NCBI GenBank assembly: GCA_026120185.1
Contig: JANUWF010001176.1
Span: 7,449,501-7,513,500, forward strand
Length of the DNA: 64,000 nucleotides
Direction of reading: 5' to 3'
Source: Voacanga thouarsii
Taxonomy: Eukaryota; Streptophyta; Magnoliopsida; Gentianales; Apocynaceae
A model generated the notes under the pieces. It was not told the origin of the DNA. It made no database searches and saw only the letters and a program-made list of their open reading frames with translations. Shown one piece after another: positions 57,875 to 64,000 of the stretch (the stretch's first letter is position 1; each line of letters opens with the position of its first letter). The position numbers and the translations under genes are program-made.

Positions 57875-58300
57875 AATGTACGCTTTCTATACAAGGTCAT
57901 ACCATTATTTCTTTGATAGACCCTAGCTCAATTCATTTATATAAAAATGATAAGTGTGTATGTCATTTGGGTTGGGATAGGGTAGAATTGCCTTATATTG
58001 TATTAGTAAGTACTCTCTTAGGGAGGCAAAGAAATGCGAGTAGGGTAGTGTAAGGGTGTGGAATTATGATTGGGAAGGAGATTTTGAAGGCGAACCTAAT
58101 AATCCTACCTATCGATGACTACGATCTAATTCTGGGTATGAATTGGTTAGCAAAGCATGGAGCAAGAGTGAATTGCAAGATCAAGATGTTACAGTTTGTT
58201 AGAACCAAATGTGATATATTGGAGGTTAATGGGAAAAAGGTGAAAGAATTAAAATTCTTGATAGCAGGAATGAATGCATGGAAGATGTTGTAGAGTAGGA
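57868..58300 (+). pseudogene. Tekay protease
   Basis: Reads VECTLSIQGHTIISLIDPSS, where the catalytic motif (DSG/DTG in the family) has become DPS; further on ILPIDDYDLILGMNWLAKHG, a hallmark of the chromovirus protease C-terminus. One TAA near 58050 splits it. With the active-site change it is unlikely to be functional. Confidence 0.85.
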
Positions 58301-58379
58301 TATTTAGCTTACTTAATCAACAAGTCGAAGGATCAGTGCACCTTAGAGAGCACCGAAGTGGTAAAGGACTTTGCAGATG

Positions 58380-59225
58380 TATTCCCAGCTGAACTCATTT
58401 CTCTTCTACCTACGTAAGAAGTCGAGTTCACTATAGATTTAGTCCCTGGAGGTGAGTCGGTATCAAAGACTACCTATCAGATGGCAGTTGAGGAATTAAA
58501 AGAATTGAAGAAACAATTGGAGGAATTGGTTAATCAAGGATATGTAAAACCAAGCACTTTGCCTTAGGGAGCCCCGATGTTATTTGTTAAAAAGAAAAAT
58601 GGGGCCCTGAGGTTATGTATAGACTATAGAGGGTTTAATAACCTCATGCTTAAGAACAAGCACCCTTTGCCTCTAATTGGTGAGTTGTTCGATCAGTTGC
58701 AAGGTTCTTGTTACTTTTCTAAGTTGGATCTCCGGCAAGATTATTATTAAGTGCGGATCAAGGAGGAGGATATTCCCAAAATAGCTTTTAACAATAGGTA
58801 TGGACACTACGAATTCGTAGTGATGTCGTTTGGAGTAACTAATGCACCTGCAGTTTTTATGGATCTTGTGCACAAAGTTTTCCAATTGCACTTGGATAAG
58901 TTCGTAGTGGTGTTTATAGACGATATTTTGATCTACTCTAAAAGTCCCGAGGAGCATGCTGAGCATTTGAAATTGGTAGTGGAGAAGTTGAGAGAGTATA
59001 AGCTTTATGCTAAGTTTAGGAAATGTGAGTTTTGGTTAGATTCAGTGATATTTCTTGGTCATGTGATATCTAAAGATGGAATCAAGATGGATCCAGCAAA
59101 ATTCGAAGTTGTATCTAATTGGAAACAATCGGAGAGTGTAATTGAGATTCGGAGTTTTCTTGGATTAGCTGGATACTACCGTCGGTTTATCAAGAACCTT
59201 TCTACCTTAGCCACACTGATGACCT
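58380..59225 (+). pseudogene. Tekay reverse transcriptase
   Basis: Reads [68 protein letters not shown], then a TAA. The open stretch 58751-59227 carries [20 protein letters not shown] and the intact catalytic box [11 protein letters not shown] (about 58915), followed by [20 protein letters not shown] and [12 protein letters not shown]. Three or four stops lie in the fingers region. Confidence 0.9.
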
Positions 59226-59700
59226 GATTGTTAAGAAATAATGTGCCATACGTCTGGAGTGATACGTGCGAAAAGAGTTTCCAAGAGCTTAAGAGGAGAT
59301 TGATGACCGCACCGGTATTGAGTTTACCTGAGGAAGGAAAACCCCATTCCTCGTACATGGATGCCTCTAAGGAAGGATTATGGGCAGTGTTAATGCAATA
59401 TAGGAAAGTTATCGCCTATGTCTCGAGGAAGCTGAAGCCGCACGTGGTTAACTATCTAACACATGATTTGGAGTTGGCTGCGACAATGTTTTACTTGAAG
59501 AAGACATTATTTATATGGAGCAGAGTATAAAATCTTTATAGATCATAAGAGCCTGAAGTATATCTTCGTGCAAAAGGATTTGAATTTAAGACAGCAAAGA
59601 TGGATGGAGTTTTTGGAAAAACATAAATGTCCAATTAACTACTATTTGGGGAAAGCTAATGTGGTAGCTAACGCACTGAGTCGAACGGTGAGGACGGCTA
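59226..59700 (+). pseudogene. Tekay RNase H
   Basis: Reads [29 protein letters not shown] and [17 protein letters not shown], with catalytic Asp in MDAS. Then [34 protein letters not shown] follow. A frame change near 59520 leads to FIDHKSLKYIF and RQQRWMEFLEKHKCPINYYL, ending in NVVANALSR. Confidence 0.88.
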
Positions 59701-61040
59701 GTATGAGGGTGCAAGAAGTTCAAATAGTACAAGAACTCTGGGATCAAGAGGCAAAAGTAGGAGAAGAAAAAATCAACTTGTGCCACTTAAGGTTAGAACC
59801 TAAGCTGAGGCAAGAGATTGGTAATATGTAGCAGAGCATCCAAGAATTTCAGACTTTTAAAGCAAAGGAAATCAAAAAAGGAAATAAGGGTTTTTAGGCT
59901 AATGAAGTTGGAGTGTTATACTTCCCGGGATGGATATGTGTACCTGATGATCAAGTATTGAAGAGAAAGATAATGGATGAAGCTCATTGGAGTAAGTATG
60001 CTATTCATCTTGGAGAAGTGAAAATATACTAGGACTTGAAGAAGGCCTACTGGTGGCTGGAGATGAAGAGGGATGTGGCACAGTACGTCTCTACTTGTAT
60101 GACGTATCAGAAAGTAAAGGCAGAGCATAAGAAGGTAACTGGATTACTGTAACCGTTACCTATTCCCGAGTGAAAGTGGCAGGAGGTGACGATGGATTTT
60201 CTTACTGGGTTACCTATGTTAAAGACTTTGAAGGATGCCGTTTGGGTTTTGGTTGATAGATTGACCAAGACTGCTCATTTCCTTCCAGTAGACGTTAAGG
60301 ATTTCATGAAGAAATTAGTTAAGACTTATATTTAGAAAGTGGTTAGATTGTATGGTGTACCATCAAGTATCGTATCTGACTGGGATCCTAGATTTACTTC
60401 AAGGTTTTGGACTAAGTTTCAAGAGTCAATGGGAACGACTCTGAAACTTAGTACTTCTGCTCATCCGTAAACTGATGGACAATCTGAAAAAGTTATCCAG
60501 ATATTAGAGAATATGCTAAAGTCTTGCGTATTGGACTTTGGAGACAAGTGATTAGATTGTATACCTTACGCTGAGTTGGCATACAACAATAATTATTAGG
60601 CATCGATTGGAATGGCACCTTACGAAGCGTTATATAGATAGAAATGTCAAGTACTGTTGTACTAGGGTTGGATTGAAGGTGGTCAAATTAGCAAGATTGG
60701 GGAGGTGAATATTGAAAAGATGGCAGATAAAGTAAAGATGATAAGAGAAAGACTAAAAGCACTGCAAAGCCGACAGAAGAGTTATGTAGACAATAGAAGA
60801 AGAGAATTGGAGTTTCAAGTGGGAGATTAGAATTTTCTGAAGATAATGCCTAGCAGAGGGATTCTGAAGCATCCTAAAGGTGGGAAATTGAGTCCTAGAC
60901 ACTTAGGACCATTTTCGGTGATCGAAAAGATTTGCCCCGTAGCATATCGATTGGAGTTATTAGAAAGGTTGACGGGAATCCACGATGTTTTCCATATGTC
61001 CCAGTTGAAGAAATACAGCGCTGATCTGGAGATGTATTGA
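59701..61040 (+). pseudogene. Tekay integrase
   Basis: Zinc region: [42 protein letters not shown] (one Cys of CxxC lost). Core: [47 protein letters not shown], and TDGQSEKVIQILENML with the catalytic Glu. C-terminal GPY-like part: GGKLSPRHLGPFSVIEKICP, VAYRLELLERLTGIHDVFHM, SQLKKY. About ten stops interrupt it, but the frame is largely kept. Confidence 0.88.
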
Positions 61041-61235
61041 ACGAAGAGCCTTTAATTCTATAGCCTGATTTAAGCTACGTTGAGAAACCAATTAAGGTTT
61101 TGGATCGAAGTATTAAGATGTTAAGGAATAAATAGATACCTATGGTGAAGATTTTGTGGGATTATCACGGTACTTAGGATGCCACGTGAGAAACCGAAGA
61201 TTGGGTGAAGACTAAATATCCAAATTTGGCCTAAA
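61041..61235 (+). pseudogene. Tekay chromodomain-like tail
   Basis: Continues in the integrase frame after a TGA: DLSYVEKPIKVLDRSIKMLR, then IPMVKILWDYHGT and ATWETEDWVKTKYPNLA before a final stop at about 61232. This is the group II chromodomain layout (VKVLW...ATWE) of Tekay/Del chromoviruses, which targets integration to heterochromatin. Two internal stops. Confidence 0.8.
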
Positions 61236-61270
61236 GGTGTAATGCCTTGAATTTCAGGACGAAATTCTCT

Positions 61271-61284
61271 TAAGGGGGAGAGGA
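61271..61284 (+). promoter_or_regulatory. 3' polypurine tract (Tekay)
   Basis: TAAGGGGGAGAGGA directly before the 3' LTR. Confidence 0.8.
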
Positions 61285-64000
61285 TGTAATACCCTGATCC
61301 AAACCCCCATTGGTTTATGGGAAAAGTCATGCATAGCATAGTATTTTATATTGTATTTGATAAATTTGAACTATTTTAGGAAGCATTTGTGATTTATGTG
61401 TTTGATATTGATGGAGTAATTTATTTGGATAGAATTGTGTTATATAAAGTGGTAAAGCTTTTGTTCTTATGGAGTAGAAATTAATGAAAAATAATAATGA
61501 TGTGAGTTGAATTGGATTTATGTGAATTTATTTGAAGAATATTTACATAAGAATTATTGTGGAATAGTGGTTAGAGTTTGGTGTGTATTCTTTAGTGACT
61601 TGAGTTCAAATCTCAACTATTGCAAACCTTTTCCTTCTTATTTCTAATTGAACTCTTTTTCCCCTATTTTTTCACCTCTTCGCCGAATGCACTCGGGCTT
61701 CCGCCACCTTAGATTCCCACCTCCTAAAATATAGGAATGTGATTATTTTGAATATTTGATAAAAAGATTTAAAGCTATTTAAATTTCTATTATTTTCTAG
61801 TTAGTATTTTTACCTTAATCTTTTAGAGATCTTAAATATTTCTGACTTGGAATAATTCAAAGCTATTAGATAAAGGACTTATTAAGAAAATAAAATATAG
61901 AAGCATTTTTTTTTTGGAAGCTATATTTTAGCTATTATTTTAATAGAAGAAAAGCCTTTCCAAATTAATTTTCTTTAAAGAGTTTTAATTGGAAATAAAG
62001 AAATAATTCTAATTCTTAATTGAAATAGATATTTCTTAGTGTTAGGCTATTTTTGAAAATTAGGAATTAAGATGAAAGAAAAATTCAGCTTTATCACATA
62101 AAAACTAGATTTTATCTCAAAATATGATTATCCTTTAATTAATTATTTTTGCATAAAATAAATTAGGACATTAACTAAATTATTTATTGAATTAATAACC
62201 TATTCTATTTACTTAAAATTTTCTGGAAAAATAGAAACCCTAGCCACCACCGTGATGGACATTTAGTTCCACTCAAACTCTCTAAAATATAGGAGAAATC
62301 TACCCTAAGTAATTTTAACCAATCAAAGTTCTTTTGGCAAATTAAACAACCAGATTTTCTCCTCTTCTTTCACCCTAATTTTGGCCACCCTAATACACAC
62401 ACACAATCACACAAATCACACAAAAATTCCAACCTTATTGCTCTCAAATTATTTCTTGTTTTAGCTAAAACAACAACACCAAAAGTCCTCACTTTTCTTC
62501 TCTTCTTTTAACCAATACAAGAGCCAAAATTTAGCCTCTATTTTCCTCCTTTTCTCTCATTATTTCAGCCATAAAAGTAACCAGATCAGCCATAAAACCC
62601 TTCCAAAAACAGCTCAAATTTGGCTACAAAAAGAAAGACCAAAAGCTGTCATTTTTCCTTTTTGTGTTCAAGAATCCAAAACAAGGTAGACTTCTCCTAA
62701 ACACAAAAACACCCAAACCTAATCTATTTTCTCCATCAAACCTGCCCTCAATCAAACCCTAAACACCTTATACTGCACAAAATTTCCAGCCGCCAACCCT
62801 CTCCAATATTTCGGCCATCACAATACTAATCTCCACTAAAATCGAAATCCAAGAACAAGGTAAGCAATTCTTCAACTTTCATCAACTCTCCTTTGATTCT
62901 ACTCTTCTTTTCCTCCTAAATCTTGGTCATCAAGGGGCTAAATCTTCTCCTCAATTGTTGGAGATTTTTGAACAAAAGATGCAAGAGCCCTTCTTTCCAA
63001 AATAAACTTAATCAAGCACCAAAGGCGCCACCTTTACTCTTATTGTACCATCAAAAGGAATTTGGGGCTTAACTCTTCTAATTTAAACTAGAGTTGAATA
63101 TATGGTGGTATTAATATGCATGAAGTTAGCATGAAAAGCATGATTACATGAGATTGATAGGTTTGATGGTGTAATATTGTGAATTAGGTGTATATGGAGT
63201 AAAACATGGTTAAATATTGCTATGATGACCTATATTTAATGCATGTTGATTAAAGATGAGATCTTTTGAAGCAAATATGGTCATTACATGAGATTAATAG
63301 TAGACGAATATTGGAGTCACTTTATAGATGAGTTGATTTGATTATAAGCATGCATAATGATGGGATGCAAGGCTATGGAAAGCTATAGAGGTGATTTAGT
63401 GAATTAATCCATCTAGATGCTATGGATGAATTAGATGATTAATATGATCATAGGGATTCATGATGCATAAAAAGATTCTAGAATAATATTTGGATTCTAA
63501 TTATAAAATCATTGATTCTCGATAAGGAAGAAAGTGAAAGAGAGGACAATCATTACTTTGGTTGATTATTGAGAATATTCAAGTAAGTCCCTGCATAACT
63601 ATATTTCTAAATAGTATATGTTTGCAAGTCTTTTGTACAATGATATTGAAATGGTGTCAATATGATGATTGACATGTTGATTGAAATATGATGAAATGTT
63701 ATGGTGATACTTTGATACTTGGATTGAGAACGTGGATATTTTAATCTCTTAATGATTTTTTCAATCTCAACTTTTAACTAAAAAATGGTTTCCTTTCCTT
63801 TATGATCAAAATATTTTGATAAACTTGATTTGAAAATCACGTTTTGGAAATACAAGGTAATCAGTGATTGTAAAAACAAAGGAAATGATTTTGCACCTAA
63901 ATGGCGAGCATTGAATATTCAGCAGTAGGCTAGTGGTACTAGTCTTGGAGAGTTAAAGTGAGTCTTCTGGCAGGAAGCTACCTCCAGAAGAGGAACTATT
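61285..64000 (+). repeat. Tekay 3' LTR, cut by the window end
   Basis: First 2716 bp of the LTR, starting TGTAATACCC; collinear with 52048 onward, about nine bases in ten identical by eye. Confidence 0.9.
61556..61628 (+). other. tRNA-like pol III box pair in Tekay 3' LTR
   Basis: Same segment as 52325-52393. The T-arm-like hairpin TTGAG / TTCAAAT / CTCAA is retained exactly, while the A-box region has changed slightly (TTAGAGTT). Confidence 0.55.

Larger units (their letters stand above)
52048..64000 (+). mobile_element. Tekay/Del-like chromovirus, right part cut by the window
   Basis: Ty3/gypsy element with long LTRs (5' LTR 52048-55489; 3' LTR from 61285 past the window end) beginning TGTAA and ending GGGGTGTTACA. 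The internal region holds a tRNA-Met-type primer site, an acidic ORF, gag with two zinc knuckles, protease, RT, RNase H, integrase and a chromodomain-like tail, which identifies a chromovirus. It is inserted in the Athila-like element; its target duplication (left flank GCCTA) cannot be checked because the right flank is outside. Confidence 0.9.

Overview
The window is repeat-rich nuclear DNA of a flowering plant, probably a eudicot with a large genome. The signs are a phytosulfokine-type peptide exon with a plant intron boundary, CACTA DNA transposons, and plant lineages of LTR retrotransposons: SIRE-like Ty1/copia, Athila-like Ty3/gypsy, Tekay/Del-like chromovirus, and a non-autonomous family primed by tRNA-Asp. 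I cannot name the species. Apart from one short exon at the left edge, everything I can explain is transposable-element DNA, and almost every element gene carries stops or frameshifts.

Layout. (1) 1-1433: a probable intron, then the last exon of a phytosulfokine (PSK) precursor whose pentapeptide reads YIYTH rather than YIYTQ. (2) 1681-2108: the right end of a CACTA element (CACTA-1) with subterminal repeats; its left end is not in the window. (3) 2109-13794, minus strand: a broken CACTA transposase gene (transposase-associated domain, TNP2, DUF4218-like, DUF4216-like and Ptta-like parts). It is split at 5924-11999 by a non-autonomous LTR retroelement (element A). (4) 13795-20494: CACTA leader DNA with a duplicated ~700-bp block and a subterminal region ending in a clear CACTA right terminus (CACTA-2). 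(5) 20550-24045: an array of about 19 copies of a 152-bp satellite, a 52-bp minor repeat and a third, degenerate CACTA right end (CACTA-3). (6) 24046-52047: an Athila-like gypsy pol on the minus strand, broken into pieces by later insertions.

The nest in 24046-52047 can be read layer by layer from target-site duplications (TSDs). A SIRE-like copia (24672-47420, TSD TTAAA) sits inside the Athila integrase. The copia carries a solo LTR in its 5' LTR (26001-27500, TSD CTTCC), a truncated LTR (about 32460-33416) and a complete minus-strand element B (35389-45276). Element B's own LTR is split by a solo LTR ending like the Tekay LTRs (40595-44540, TSD ACATC). A further solo LTR (49492-51011, TSD TAAAC) interrupts the Athila pol. 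(7) 52048 to the window end: a Tekay-like chromovirus with a 3442-bp 5' LTR, an acidic upstream ORF, gag-pol with a chromodomain-like tail, and a 3' LTR running off the window.

The observations most worth a second look are the PSK variant beside (or inside) a CACTA element, the reading frame shared by elements A and B, their four-fold polypurine-tract-like modules and GGCGCC-rich LTR islands, tRNA-like pol III box pairs in three long LTRs, and the acidic ORF ahead of the Tekay gag.
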